A stretch of 64,000 bases of DNA from Collinsella tanakaei (GTDB lineage: Bacteria > Actinomycetota > Coriobacteriia > Coriobacteriales > Coriobacteriaceae), in contig NZ_JAUDCO010000005.1 of NCBI RefSeq assembly GCF_030373545.1, forward strand, positions 1 to 64,000, written 5' to 3'. Numbering within the stretch: position 1 is the stretch's first letter; the number at the start of each line of letters is the position of its first letter. The position numbers were made by a program, and so were the translations under genes. The notes under the pieces were generated by a model. It did not search any database, was not told the DNA's origin, and saw only the letters and a list, made by a program, of their open reading frames with translations. Positions 45,809 through 55,701 of the stretch are shown here, in pieces.

Positions 45809-46849
45809 GTGGCCAACAAGGTGACATTGAAGCAGATCGCGCGGGAGGTGGGTCTGTCGCCCGCATCCGTGTCGCTCGTGCTCAACAACCGGCCGTGCCG
45901 CATCTCAGAGGAGAACCGCCGCCGCATCAAAGAGGTTGCATCGCGCGAGCACTATATTCCCAACCAGATCGCCCGCAGCCTGGTCACGCAGCAGTCCAAG
46001 ACGCTCGGCCTGATCGTGCCCAACATCGAGAGCCGCTTCTTCTCGTCCCTCGCCAAAAACCTCGAGCAGCGCTGCCGCGCCGAGGGCTATGCGCTGTTCA
46101 TCACCAACTCCGACGGCTTGGCCGAAAACGATCTCGAGCTGCTCAATCTGCTCGTGACGCGCGGCGTCGACGGTCTGTTTCTGGTCGTCAGCGACGAGGC
46201 GCCCGACGATCGCGCCCTGTTTGACGAGCTGTCGAGCCTCACCATCCCTTACGTCATGGTCGACCGCGTCATGGACGAGCTGCCTTGCGACAAGGTGATG
46301 TTCGACCACGAGCTCGGCGGCTATATGGCCACGCGCTACCTGCTGCAGCAGGGGCATCGACGCATCGCCTGCATGGTGAACGCCGCCAAGACGGTCACGG
46401 GGCGCAAGCGCCTGAGCGGCTACCTGCGCGCGCTGCGCGAATCCGGCATGGAGCCCGACCTCTCGCTGGTCGTGGAGAGCGAGTATTACATCTCGAGCGC
46501 CTACGAGGCGGCTGAGCACGTGCTCGCGAGCGATGCGACGGCGGTCTTTGCGAGCTCCGACAACATCACGCTCGGCCTGCTCAAGCGTCTGCATGAGAAC
46601 GGTCAGCGCGTCCCGCGCGACTACTCGCTGGTCAGTTACGACAACAGCGCCGCCGACGCGCTGTTCGAGCCGTCGCTGACGTCGATCGAGCAGAACGTCA
46701 GCGAGCTGTCCCACCATGCGGTGCGCCTCATGATGCGCCGCCTGGGCAATCCGGGTATCGAGCCGGTGGAGCGCGTGCTCAAGCCCCATCTGGTGATCAA
46801 GGAAAGCGTCGCCTCGCTTGCCGACGACCGCGCGCGGATGCTCGCCTAG
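45809..46849 (+). CDS. LacI-family transcriptional regulator
   Basis: 346 residues. N-terminal HTH with hinge (VTLKQIAREVGLSPASVSLV, NRRRIKEVASREHYIPNQIA) and a periplasmic-binding-protein-like sugar domain with LIVPNIESRFFSSLAKNLEQ. It lies directly upstream of phosphoketolase, whose leader carries two TAAAACGTTTTA-type sites; control of xfp and of itself is likely. Effector, perhaps a sugar phosphate, unknown. Confidence 0.92.
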   Translation: MANKVTLKQIAREVGLSPASVSLVLNNRPCRISEENRRRIKEVASREHYIPNQIARSLVTQQSKTLGLIVPNIESRFFSSLAKNLEQRCRAEGYALFITNSDGLAENDLELLNLLVTRGVDGLFLVVSDEAPDDRALFDELSSLTIPYVMVDRVMDELPCDKVMFDHELGGYMATRYLLQQGHRRIACMVNAAKTVTGRKRLSGYLRALRESGMEPDLSLVVESEYYISSAYEAAEHVLASDATAVFASSDNITLGLLKRLHENGQRVPRDYSLVSYDNSAADALFEPSLTSIEQNVSELSHHAVRLMMRRLGNPGIEPVERVLKPHLVIKESVASLADDRARMLA

Positions 46850-46877
46850 CGCAGCGCTGGGGCGCGACCGCCCTGCG

Positions 46878-46913
46878 ACCGTTCGCGCCGCTCACCGCGA
46901 ACGGTATCTTTTT
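46878..46913 (+). terminator. Intrinsic terminator of the LacI gene
   Basis: ACCGTTCGCG (46878-46887) pairs with CGCGAACGGT (46896-46905), followed by ATCTTTTT. Confidence 0.85.
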
Positions 46914-47159
46914 GACGATGAACGGCAAATCGTGTGAAGGAAGCGCGCACGCGCGAAGGTGAACGGCTCTTTGAGGGATGGCCCCAAACGTTCGGTAGGG
47001 GAGCGCCAAGCCGAAAATTCCGCGCCGCGCCAATTGCAAAATACCTGTTAAATCCTGCGGAAATGTCACGGCTAGGCAATCGGGTAGCGGCCGTCGCGGC
47101 GGCCTGACAAAACGCCGTACTCCCGCTTACCGCCACCTGACCAAAACTTTTCTGAAAGA

Positions 47160-47192
47160 TAAAACGTTTTTTCAGAATGCTAAAACGTTTTA
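47160..47192 (+). promoter_or_regulatory. Two LacI-type operators upstream of xfp
   Basis: TAAAACGTTTTT (47160-47171) and the perfect palindrome TAAAACGTTTTA (47181-47192), centres 21 bp apart, so on one DNA face. TATACT at 47198-47203 is a possible -10 box, placing the second site inside the promoter. AACG/CGTT-centred palindromes are typical LacI-family sites. The rest of the 46914-47383 gap holds no gene that I can see. Confidence 0.6.
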
Positions 47193-47383
47193 CCACTTAT
47201 ACTTCACCTTGATGCTCGTGACGGGTGCGTGCCGGTGGCCCGGCGGTTCACCCCGATGCCGGGCGGCATCATGAGGCGAGGAACCCCTGCCCGCGCCTCG
47301 TACTGTCGGCTCGCGCCCGTCCGCATCCAACTTCGTGCTTTGTCACCGGGCAGCCCGTCCGGTGCGATGAAAAGGAGGAGTAC

Positions 47384-49891
47384 ATGTCCAACCCCGTGAT
47401 CGGAACTCCGTGGAAGAAACTCAACGCTCCCGTGAGCGCCGAGGCCCTTTCCGGTGTCGAGAAGTACTGGCGCTGCGCCAACTACCTCTCCGTCGGTCAG
47501 ATCTACCTGCGTTCCAACCCGCTCATGAAGAAGGACTGGGTTGACGAGAAGACCGGTGAGACCCGTGACTTCGGTCGTCCCGACGTCAAGCATCGCCTCG
47601 TCGGCCACTGGGGCACCACCCCGGGCATCAACTTCCTGTTCGGCCACGTGAACCGCCTCATCGCCGATCACCAGCAGAACACCGTGTTCCTCATGGGCCC
47701 TGGTCACGGCGGTCCCGCGGGCACCGCGCAGTCCCTGCTCGACGGCACCTACCGCGAGATTCGTCCCGACATCACCGATGACGAGGCCGGCCTCCAGAAG
47801 TTCTTCCGTCAGTTCTCCTACCCCGGCGGCATCCCCAGCCACTTCGCTCCCGAGACCCCCGGCTCCATCCACGAGGGCGGCGAGCTCGGCTACACCCTGT
47901 CCCACGCCTTCGGCGCCGTCATGGACAACCCGAGCCTGCTCGCGGTCGCCGTGGTGGGCGACGGCGAGGCCGAGACCGCGGCGCTGGCCACCTCTTGGCA
48001 GTCCAACAAGCTCGTGAACCCCAAGACCGACGGTATCGTGCTGCCGATCCTGCACCTCAACGGCTACAAGATCGCCAACCCGACCATCCTCGCCCGCATC
48101 TCCGACGAGGAGCTCACCAAGTTCTTCGAGGGCATGGGCTACAAGCCGCACTTCTTCATGGCCGGCTTCGACAACGAGCCGCACATGTCCATCCACGCGC
48201 GCTTCGCCAACCTCCTCGAGGAGGTCTTCAACGAGATCTGCGACATCAAGGTCAAGGCTGAGACCGGTGTCGAGACCCGCCCCGTCTACCCGATGATCAT
48301 CTTCCGCACGCCCAAGGGCTGGACGTGCCCCAAGCACATCGACGGCAAGAAGACCGAGGACTCCTGGCGCGCCCATCAGGTGCCGCTGGCGAGCGCCAAG
48401 GACACCCATGAGCACTTCCGCGTCCTGCGCGCGTGGCTGCGCTCCTACAACCCCGAGGAGCTCTTCACGCCCGAGGGTCAGGTGCGCCCCGAGGTGACCT
48501 CCTTCATGCCCGCCGGTGACCTGCGCATCGGCGCCAACCCCAACGCCAACGGCGGCAAGATCCGTCGCGACCTCGTCCTGCCCGACATCCACGCCCACGA
48601 GGTGCCGGTTGCCGAGAAGGGCCACGGTTGGGGCTCCACCGAGGCCGCCCGCGTCTTCGGTGCCTACACCGCCGACGTGCTGGCCGCCAACGATGACTTC
48701 CGCATCTTCGGCCCGGACGAGACCGCTTCGAACCGCCTGCAGGATGCCTACAAGGTGACCAAGAAGCAGTGGGAGGCCGGCTATCACGCCGACGCCGACA
48801 ACGACGACCTGCTGTCCACCTCCGGCAAGGTCATCGAGCAGCTCTCCGAGCACCAGTGCGAGGGCTTCCTCGAGGCCTACCTGCTCACCGGCCGTCACGG
48901 CGTGTGGAGCACCTACGAGAGCTTCGTGCACGTCGTCGACTCCATGGTCAACCAGCACTGCAAGTGGCTCGAGGCCACCGTGCGCGAGATTCCGTGGCGC
49001 GAGCCCATCGCCGGCCTCAACATCCTGCTGACCAGCCACGTCTGGCGTCAGGACCACAACGGCTTCTCGCACCAGGACCCCGGCTTCATCGACCTGCTGC
49101 TCAACAAGGCCAACGACACGCACATCGTGAACGCCTACTATCCGTGCGACGCCAACATGGCCCTGGCCGTGGCCGAGCGCGCCTACCAGTCCACCAACTG
49201 CGTGAACGCCATCTTCTGCGGCAAGCAGCCGTCCCCGACCTTCATCACCGTCGACGAGGCCAAGGCCGAGCTCGAGGAGGGTCTGGCCGTCTGGGATTGG
49301 GCCAGCACCGCTGACAGCCTCGAGGATGCCGACCTGGTGATCGCCTCCTGCGGCGACGTGCCCACCATGGAGGCCCTGGCCGCGACCGACCTGCTGAAGA
49401 AGCTCGGTGTCAAGGTGTGGTTCGTGAACGTCGTCGACCTGCTCAAGATCCAGAGCCTCGCCGACAACGATCAGGCCATCTCCGACGAGCGCTTCTGCGA
49501 GTTCTTCGGCGACGGCGACAAGCCCGTGCTCTTCTGCTTCCACGCCTACGAGGGCACCATCCACCGCATCCTGTGGGATCGCCCGGGTGTCAAGTCCTTC
49601 CGCGTGCACGGCTACGAGGAGAAGGGCTCCACGACCACCCCGTTCGACATGCTGCGCCTCAACAACATGGACCGCTGGGCGCTGGCTGCCGACGCGCTGC
49701 GCCTGGTCGACGGCGACAAGTTCGCCGACCAGATCGACGCGTGGGAGGACTTCCGCGAGGAGGCGTTCCACTTCGCCGTGGACGAGGGCTTCGATCACCC
49801 CGACTTCACCAACTGGGTCTGGCCTGACGCTGCCGCCGCGACCGACGGCGAGCTCTCCGCGACCCAGATGACCGCCGGCGACAACGAGTAG
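47384..49891 (+). CDS. xfp: Xylulose-5-phosphate/fructose-6-phosphate phosphoketolase
   Basis: TPP enzyme that splits xylulose-5-P or fructose-6-P to acetyl phosphate. 835 residues, close to bifidobacterial Xfp. [57 protein letters not shown] (TPP-binding GDG) and SSTYESF-like [17 protein letters not shown] are family landmarks. ATG 47384 has AAAGGAGGAG upstream. Codon use is strongly biased as in highly expressed genes. Control by the upstream LacI protein is likely, and a strong terminator follows. Confidence 0.96.
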   Translation: MSNPVIGTPWKKLNAPVSAEALSGVEKYWRCANYLSVGQIYLRSNPLMKKDWVDEKTGETRDFGRPDVKHRLVGHWGTTPGINFLFGHVNRLIADHQQNTVFLMGPGHGGPAGTAQSLLDGTYREIRPDITDDEAGLQKFFRQFSYPGGIPSHFAPETPGSIHEGGELGYTLSHAFGAVMDNPSLLAVAVVGDGEAETAALATSWQSNKLVNPKTDGIVLPILHLNGYKIANPTILARISDEELTKFFEGMGYKPHFFMAGFDNEPHMSIHARFANLLEEVFNEICDIKVKAETGVETRPVYPMIIFRTPKGWTCPKHIDGKKTEDSWRAHQVPLASAKDTHEHFRVLRAWLRSYNPEELFTPEGQVRPEVTSFMPAGDLRIGANPNANGGKIRRDLVLPDIHAHEVPVAEKGHGWGSTEAARVFGAYTADVLAANDDFRIFGPDETASNRLQDAYKVTKKQWEAGYHADADNDDLLSTSGKVIEQLSEHQCEGFLEAYLLTGRHGVWSTYESFVHVVDSMVNQHCKWLEATVREIPWREPIAGLNILLTSHVWRQDHNGFSHQDPGFIDLLLNKANDTHIVNAYYPCDANMALAVAERAYQSTNCVNAIFCGKQPSPTFITVDEAKAELEEGLAVWDWASTADSLEDADLVIASCGDVPTMEALAATDLLKKLGVKVWFVNVVDLLKIQSLADNDQAISDERFCEFFGDGDKPVLFCFHAYEGTIHRILWDRPGVKSFRVHGYEEKGSTTTPFDMLRLNNMDRWALAADALRLVDGDKFADQIDAWEDFREEAFHFAVDEGFDHPDFTNWVWPDAAAATDGELSATQMTAGDNE

Positions 49892-49917
49892 TCGCTCGGT
49901 CTCACATCAGGCTGACG

Positions 49918-49951
49918 AAAAGCGCCCCGGAGCAATCCGGGGCGCTTTTTG
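49918..49951 (+). terminator. Intrinsic terminator of xfp
   Basis: AAAGCGCCCCGG-AGCAAT-CCGGGGCGCTTT followed by TTGC, 26 nt after the stop. Confidence 0.92.
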
Positions 49952-50184
49952 CATGCCGAGGCGGGGTGCTGTGGCGAGGCGGCGAGGGGGCGGCCGCTGA
50001 CGGACGCTGGCGGCGAGGATGAAGCGCCGACCTGCCTTTGTCGGGGGGATGCGCCGCCTGCCTGCTTTGCCCCGCTGGCCCGGCTCGGTGCGCCTTGTTT
50101 CGGGACGCACATTTCGAGCGCCGCCATTCGCGATGGCACTCCAGTGTGCTAAAGTACCGCAATACCTGCCCGGGACGCCCACAT

Positions 50185-50215
50185 GTCCCAAAAGGGGCCA
50201 GGAGAAAATTGGGAC
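50185..50215. repeat. 31-bp palindromic element, family 2
   Basis: GTCCCAAAAGGGGCCAGGAG...TTGGGAC, in the leader of the his operon. The 49952-50303 gap otherwise shows no gene and no T-box that I can recognise. Confidence 0.85.
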
Positions 50216-50303
50216 ATGCTGACGTGCCGCTGCGCCCGCCCCGTAAGGGGTGCGGGCGGATCGGCGCACCGTGAGACCGGCTCAGACGAAGGGGGCTTTT
50301 GCC

Positions 50304-52004
50304 ATGACGAGCACGCCGTGGGGCTTCAGAGATATCTTGCCCGACGAGGCGCAGGCGCGCGAGGATATCGCGCTGACCGTCAAAGGATGCCTCCGTGCCC
50401 ATGGATACGCGCCGGTGGAGACGCCCCTGCTCGAGGATCGCGCGGCGCTTGCGAGCGGCGGACGTCTGACGGATTCGCCGTTCAAGCTTTTTGACGATGA
50501 CGGGCGCTCGCTCATGGTGCGCCCCGATAACACCCTTCCCATCGTGCGGCTCGTGTCAACGCGCATGCATGGGTCCGAGCTGCCGCTGCGCCTGCGCTAC
50601 GAGGCGCCCGTGGTACGCGCCTCGACACGCAACTCGGGGATGTCGCGGCAGTTCACCCAGCTTGGCTACGAGCTGATCGGTGCGGGCGGCGTCGAGGGGG
50701 ACGCCGAGATCGTGTCGATCGCCGTCGAGGCGGTTCGCCTTCTGGGGCTCGCCGACTGGAAGCTCGTGTGCGGCAGCGTGCGGCCCTTCAAGGAACTGCT
50801 GGACCGGTGCGCCGACGCGTCGCTTGCGGCGCGCGTGCTCGACCTCGTGCACCTCAACAACCTGGTGGACGTGGACGACCTCGTGCGCGCCAGCGACGAG
50901 AGCGATGCGGTCAAGCGGGCCATCTGCGAGCTGCCGCGCCTGCACGGGGGCGCCGACGCGCTCAGTCGCGCGCAGGAGCTGCTCACAGCGGCGGGCGTCG
51001 ACGGCGACGCGATCGATGATCTGCGCGAGTTGCAGACCGCGCTCGAGAAAGACGATCCCGCCATCGCCGCGCGCCTGTCCTTTGATTTCTCGATCATGAA
51101 CTCGTTTGACTACTACACCGGGCTCGTGTTCAAGGTGTACGCGGCGGGCATGTCGGAGTCGGTGGGCTCCGGAGGGCGCTACGACGCGGTGCTCGACGGT
51201 GCGCTCGAGGGAGTGCCGCACGTTCCCGCCGCGGGCTTTGCGTTCTCGCTCGAACGGCTCGAGGCGGTGCGTCCTGCCGGCGAGCAGGTAGAGTCCGCCG
51301 CCCCGGGTGCGGGCGGGGACGGTGCCATCATACGCGACGTCGCGGCTCCGCTGCGCATCGCGGTGCCCAAGGGGTCGCTGAACCGGGATGCCTTGGATGT
51401 CCTTGAGCGCGCGGGGCTCGACGTGTCGCCGCTGCGCGATCCGGGCCGCCATCTTATCTTCCGGGCGCGCGACACGCGTTGTGGCGAGGGGTCGATCGGC
51501 GAGGTCGAGTACATCATCGTGCGCCCGACGGACGCGCCGGCCTTCGTGGCGTGCGGCGGTGCGGACTGCGGCATCTGCGGGCGCGATTCGCTCATCGAGG
51601 CCGACTACAACTTGCTGCAACTCGTGGACTTGGGATTTGGCGCCTGCCGCTTCATCGAGGCTGAGCCGGCGTCCGCCGCGGGAGCGGCCGAGCATGCCTA
51701 TGCGCGCCGCGGGAGCCTGCGCGTGGCGACCAAGTATCCGCGCATCGCGAGCGCGTGGTACGAGCGCCGCGGCATCAACGCGGACATCGTAACGCTTCAC
51801 GGCAACATCGAGCTTGGCCCCATCGTCGGCATGACCGACCGCATCGTGGACATTACCGCTACCGGCACGACGCTGCGCGAAAACGACCTGGTCATCACCG
51901 GCGAGATCATGGATTGCACCGCCCGCTTCTTCGTGAACCCCGGCCGCGCGCGCATCGACGCCCGCGTCCGCGAGCTTGCGACGCGCCTGGCGGCCCTTGG
52001 GTAG
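50304..52004 (+). CDS. hisG: HisZ-HisG fusion ATP phosphoribosyltransferase
   Basis: First step of histidine synthesis. 566 residues. The N-terminal part (1 to about 330) is HisZ, a histidyl-tRNA-synthetase-like regulatory chain (STPWGFRDILPDEAQAREDI, MVRPDNTLPIVRLVSTRM, FDYYTGLVFKVYAAG). The C-terminal part (about 350-566) is the short-form catalytic HisG (LRIAVPKGSLNRDALDVLER, VATKYPRIASAWYERRGINA, DRIVDITATGTTLRENDL). Short HisG needs HisZ for activity, so the fusion is sensible. ATG 50304 starts the HisZ family N-terminus. Confidence 0.95.
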   Translation: MTSTPWGFRDILPDEAQAREDIALTVKGCLRAHGYAPVETPLLEDRAALASGGRLTDSPFKLFDDDGRSLMVRPDNTLPIVRLVSTRMHGSELPLRLRYEAPVVRASTRNSGMSRQFTQLGYELIGAGGVEGDAEIVSIAVEAVRLLGLADWKLVCGSVRPFKELLDRCADASLAARVLDLVHLNNLVDVDDLVRASDESDAVKRAICELPRLHGGADALSRAQELLTAAGVDGDAIDDLRELQTALEKDDPAIAARLSFDFSIMNSFDYYTGLVFKVYAAGMSESVGSGGRYDAVLDGALEGVPHVPAAGFAFSLERLEAVRPAGEQVESAAPGAGGDGAIIRDVAAPLRIAVPKGSLNRDALDVLERAGLDVSPLRDPGRHLIFRARDTRCGEGSIGEVEYIIVRPTDAPAFVACGGADCGICGRDSLIEADYNLLQLVDLGFGACRFIEAEPASAAGAAEHAYARRGSLRVATKYPRIASAWYERRGINADIVTLHGNIELGPIVGMTDRIVDITATGTTLRENDLVITGEIMDCTARFFVNPGRARIDARVRELATRLAALG

Positions 52005-52440
52005 CGGTATCGCCGACCGCGCGGGTGGCGCTTCGGTGCCGGCATCATCTTCGTCACCTGCTTGCTGATCGCTCCCGCGCGGGCGGCGCTCCGCCCGTGT
52101 GGTCCGATTTCACAGCGGAATCCGGGCTTGCCTCGCGAAGTAAGTGCGTCGTTTTGGAAACGACGTGTACAACAACGTGCTCTTATAAAGAATGCGCAGG
52201 TAGATGAATTGCTACTTCACCGGTATACAAAGGGCTTCTGAAATGACGTACACACTTCGCGAAGGGTCGTGCACGGTCGCCTTTCGTAACCAACGTATAA
52301 CGCACGACGCCCCGCGTTGTGGGGGAAACTTTATCGTGATAAAGTCGAAGCGCATACCCGCGGGCGCACGGTCGCATGGCCGTGCGCCCTTTCCAGCTGA
52401 TTCGCCGTCGGTTCGACCGAAGGCTGTAAGGAGAGAGCCC
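52005..52440. other. Leader between hisZG and hisD with hairpins
   Basis: No gene with support. Hairpins: CGTCGTTT-TGG-AAACGACG near 52147-52165, ACTTTATC-GT-GATAAAGT near 52328-52345, and GGGCGCACGG...CCGTGCGCCC with TTTCC at 52362-52394, which looks like a terminator or attenuator. The open frame continuing upstream of hisD has no HisD similarity. No run of His codons or T-box was seen. Confidence 0.5.
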
Positions 52441-53862
52441 ATGAAGACCGTCACCCTGGCGTCAGGCGAGCGCCTTGCCGCGGAGATGCTCACGCGCGAG
52501 GGCGTGCTGCCGGCGGACATCACGGCGTCTGCGCAGCGCATCATCGACGAGGTCCGCCGCGGCGGCGACGATGCCCTGCGCCGTTTCTGTCGCGAGTTCG
52601 ACGGCGTGGACGTCGAGGATTTCCGTCTGCCGCTCGAGCAGATCGACACCGCGCTCGAGGGGCTCGACCCTTCGTTCGTGGCGGCGCTCGAGAAGGCGGC
52701 AGCGCAGATTCGCGCCTTCCACGAGCGCGAGGTGCAGCAGTCGTGGTTTACCACCCGCGCCGACGGCACGATGCTCGGCGTCAAGGTGACGCCGGTCGCC
52801 GCGGCGGGCATCTACGTGCCCGGCGGTCGCGCCCAGTACCCCTCGACGGTGCTCATGAACGCCATCCCCGCTAAGGTAGCGGGCGTGGAGCGCGTGGTCA
52901 TGGTCACGCCGCCCCAGCGCGATGCCGCTCCGGGCGCCTGCCCCATCTCGCCCTACACGCTCGCCGCCGCCAAGGTCGCCGGCGTGGACGAGGTCTACAC
53001 CGTGGGCGGCGCGCAGGCCGTGGCGGCGCTTGCCTACGGCACCGCGTCCATCCCGCGCGTGGAGAAGATCACCGGCCCGGGTAACGCCTACGTGGCAGCC
53101 GCCAAGCGCCTCGTCTCGGGCGACGTTGGCATCGACATGGTCGCCGGCCCCTCCGAGGTTTGCGTGCTCGCTGATGCCACGGCCGAGCCGGCGGTGATCG
53201 CGGCGGACCTCATGGCGCAGGCCGAGCACGATCCGCTGGCTGCGTGCTATCTGGTGACCTGCGATGTGCAGCTCGCGCACGACGTCGAGCGCGCTCTCGA
53301 GGTGCTGCTGGCGGCGAGCCCGCGCGCGGACATCACGCGCGCCTCGCTGGACAACCAGGGCATGGCGATCATCGCCGCGGACATGGACGCGGCCGTCGAC
53401 GCCGTCAACACCATCGCTCCCGAGCACCTGGAGCTGCACTGCGCCGATGCCCTGGGACTGCTCGGGTCCATCCGCAACGCGGGCGCCATCTTCGTGGGCG
53501 CGTGGAGCTCCGAGCCGCTCGGCGACTACGTGGCCGGGCCCAACCATACGCTGCCCACCGGCGGCACCGCGACGTTTTCCAACCCGCTGTCGGTCGACGA
53601 TTTCGTCAAGCGCTCGTCGGTCATCTGCTACACGCCCGCCGGCCTGCTCGCCGACGCGCCTGCCACCCAGCGTCTCGCGCAGGCGGAAGGCCTGTGGGCC
53701 CACGCGCTTTCGGCCGGCTTGCGCCGCCGCGTGCTCGAGGAGGGCGCGTCGGCGGTTCAGATCGACGCGCTCGCGCAGGCGGACCTGACCACCGTCGCGT
53801 GGCCCGGCGACACCCCGGACGTCGTGGTTCGTGGCGCCGGCGTGCCGGAGGAGGGGAGGTAG
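52441..53862 (+). CDS. hisD: Histidinol dehydrogenase
   Basis: Two-step NAD- and zinc-dependent oxidation of histidinol to histidine. 473 residues. GIYVPGGRAQYPSTVLMNAI, TGPGNAYVAAAKRLVSGDVG, GPSEVCVLAD and MAQAEHDPLAACYLVT are the family motifs. EHLELHC supplies the catalytic Glu-His, and GPNHTLPTGGTATF the later His. ATG 52441 follows AAGGAGAG. hisC begins 1 nt after its stop. Confidence 0.96.
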   Translation: MKTVTLASGERLAAEMLTREGVLPADITASAQRIIDEVRRGGDDALRRFCREFDGVDVEDFRLPLEQIDTALEGLDPSFVAALEKAAAQIRAFHEREVQQSWFTTRADGTMLGVKVTPVAAAGIYVPGGRAQYPSTVLMNAIPAKVAGVERVVMVTPPQRDAAPGACPISPYTLAAAKVAGVDEVYTVGGAQAVAALAYGTASIPRVEKITGPGNAYVAAAKRLVSGDVGIDMVAGPSEVCVLADATAEPAVIAADLMAQAEHDPLAACYLVTCDVQLAHDVERALEVLLAASPRADITRASLDNQGMAIIAADMDAAVDAVNTIAPEHLELHCADALGLLGSIRNAGAIFVGAWSSEPLGDYVAGPNHTLPTGGTATFSNPLSVDDFVKRSSVICYTPAGLLADAPATQRLAQAEGLWAHALSAGLRRRVLEEGASAVQIDALAQADLTTVAWPGDTPDVVVRGAGVPEEGR

Positions 53863-53863
53863 C

Positions 53864-54946
53864 ATGGCCGAGCTCTCTGCGCGCATGCGCTCGATGGTGC
53901 AACCGTATCTTGCGGGTATCGAGCCCTACGACCCCAACTTCACCCCGACGCGCATCAACCTGTCGGCCAACGAGAACACCTATCCGCTTCCCGCCGACGT
54001 GCGCGAGGCGGTGGATGCGGCGCTTGCGGCCACGCCGCTCAACCGCTATCCCGATCCCATGTCAAATGAGCTGCGGGACGAGCTGGCGGCGCGCCACGGT
54101 GTGGCGCGCGAGAACATCTGCGTGGGCAACGGCGGCGACGAGCTGCTCTTCAACTTTCTGCTCGCCTTCGGCGGCGAGGGGAGGCAGCTGCTCAACTGCC
54201 CGCCGTGTTTCTCGGAGTACGAGTTCTTCGCCTCGCTGACCCGCACCGGCGTGCGCAACGTCCGGCGCGACCGCAAGACGTTCGCCCTCGACGAGCGCGC
54301 CCTGCTCGCGGCGGCGCCGCAGGCGAGCCTGGCGATCATCACCTCGCCCAACAACCCGACGGGCGACATCGTCGAGCGTTCGTTCATCGAGCGTCTGTGC
54401 CATGCATGTCCCGGTCCCGTCATGGTCGACGAAGCCTACATCGAGTTCGCAGATGCGGGGGCGTCGACAGAAGAGCTGCTTGAGGACTGCCCGAACCTGG
54501 TCGTCCTCCATACGCTGTCCAAGGCATTCGGCGCGGCGGGCATTCGCTGCGGCTACGTGATCGCTGCCCCGGATGTCATCGAGGTGTTCGCCGCGATTCG
54601 GCAGATCTACTCCGTCAACGTGCTCACGCAGGCGGCGGCGGCCGCCATGGTGCGCGCCCGCGATGCGTTCTCACCCGTGGTGGAGCAGATTCGCAGCGAG
54701 CGCGAGCGGATGTACCGGGCGCTTGCGGCAGACGGGCGCCTGACGGTGTGGCCGAGCCAGGGCAATTTCCTGCTCGTGCGCATGGAGGGGGCGAGTCGCA
54801 TCCGCGAGCGCCTCCGCGACGAGTTCTCGATCCTTGTGCGCGATTTCTCCTATGCGCCGGGGCTCGACGACTGCCTGCGCATCACAGTGGGCACGCCCGA
54901 GGAGAACGACGAGGTGCTGGCCGCGCTTGCGGCGCTGCTAGACTAA
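53864..54946 (+). CDS. hisC: Histidinol-phosphate aminotransferase
   Basis: PLP enzyme, 360 residues. INLSANENTYPLP and NRYPDPMSNELRDELA open the fold; NGGDELLFNFLLAF binds the cofactor phosphate side, SPNNPTG is the substrate-carboxylate motif, VDEAYIEF holds the PLP Asp and Tyr, and TLSKAFGAAGIRCGY has the PLP lysine. ATG 53864 has GGAGGGGAGG before it, inside the hisD end. Start choice excludes 11 upstream residues overlapping hisD. Confidence 0.95.
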   Translation: MAELSARMRSMVQPYLAGIEPYDPNFTPTRINLSANENTYPLPADVREAVDAALAATPLNRYPDPMSNELRDELAARHGVARENICVGNGGDELLFNFLLAFGGEGRQLLNCPPCFSEYEFFASLTRTGVRNVRRDRKTFALDERALLAAAPQASLAIITSPNNPTGDIVERSFIERLCHACPGPVMVDEAYIEFADAGASTEELLEDCPNLVVLHTLSKAFGAAGIRCGYVIAAPDVIEVFAAIRQIYSVNVLTQAAAAAMVRARDAFSPVVEQIRSERERMYRALAADGRLTVWPSQGNFLLVRMEGASRIRERLRDEFSILVRDFSYAPGLDDCLRITVGTPEENDEVLAALAALLD

Positions 54947-55002
54947 CGGATAAGGCGCGGCGATACGCCGCCCTCCGGGACCGAGAATAACGAGGAGGTG
55001 CG

Positions 55003-55596
55003 ATGCCCATGGCGCGCACAGCTGAAGTGACCCGCACGACGGGCGAGACCGATATCACCATCAAGCTCGATCTGGACGGCACGGGCATCTGCGACATCGC
55101 GACCGGCGTGCCGTTTTTCGACCACATGCTCAACGCCTTCGGTCGCCACGGCCAGTTTGACCTGACGGTGCGCGCGACCGGCGACGTCGAGGTCGACGCG
55201 CACCACACCGTCGAGGACACCGGCATCGTGCTGGGGCAGGCCTTCGCGGCGGCGCTCGGCGACAAGGCGGGCATCGCGCGCTTCGCCGATGTGGCCATCC
55301 CCATGGACGAGACGCTCGTCATGGCGGCGGTGGACATCTCGGGGCGCGGCCAGGCCTATTGCGACCTGCCGCTGCCGACCGAGCAGGTCGGCGCGTTTGA
55401 CACCGAGCTCGCCGTCGAGTTCTTCTACGCGTTTGCGCGCGACGCCCGCGTCACCCTGCACGTGCGCGAGCTCGCCGGCGCCAACAGCCACCACATCATC
55501 GAGGCGGCGTTCAAGGCGGTGGGCCGCTGCATGCGCTTTGCCTGCGAGCTCGACCCGCGCGTGGTGGGCGTGCCGTCCACCAAGGGGTCGCTGTAG
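55003..55596 (+). CDS. hisB: Imidazoleglycerol-phosphate dehydratase
   Basis: 197 residues, the single-domain form with no phosphatase domain. VPFFDHMLNAFGRHGQFDL, DAHHTVEDTGIVLG and the second metal site GANSHHIIEAAFKAVGRCMR are the di-manganese motifs. GAGGAGG stands 5 nt before ATG 55003. A histidinol-phosphate phosphatase is therefore needed from elsewhere; none is seen in the window. Confidence 0.96.
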   Translation: MPMARTAEVTRTTGETDITIKLDLDGTGICDIATGVPFFDHMLNAFGRHGQFDLTVRATGDVEVDAHHTVEDTGIVLGQAFAAALGDKAGIARFADVAIPMDETLVMAAVDISGRGQAYCDLPLPTEQVGAFDTELAVEFFYAFARDARVTLHVRELAGANSHHIIEAAFKAVGRCMRFACELDPRVVGVPSTKGSL

Positions 55597-55654
55597 CGCC
55601 GGAGAAGGGCACGGCGCGGCTGCGGCGGTCGGCTTCGGACCCGACCCGTGCCCT

Positions 55655-55685
55655 GCCCCAAAATTCTCCTGGCCCCGATTGGGAC
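55655..55685. repeat. 31-bp palindromic element, family 2, inverted
   Basis: GCCCCAAAATTCTCCTGGCC...TTGGGAC, inside the his operon between hisB and hisH, ending 16 nt before the hisH start. Confidence 0.85.
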
Positions 55686-55701
55686 ATCTGAGAGGAGCGA
55701 T

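Noticed and set aside
52005-52440. T-box or histidine leader peptide before hisD
   Set aside because: No T-box GGTGGNACCGCG-like core and no run of His codons; only unspecific hairpins.
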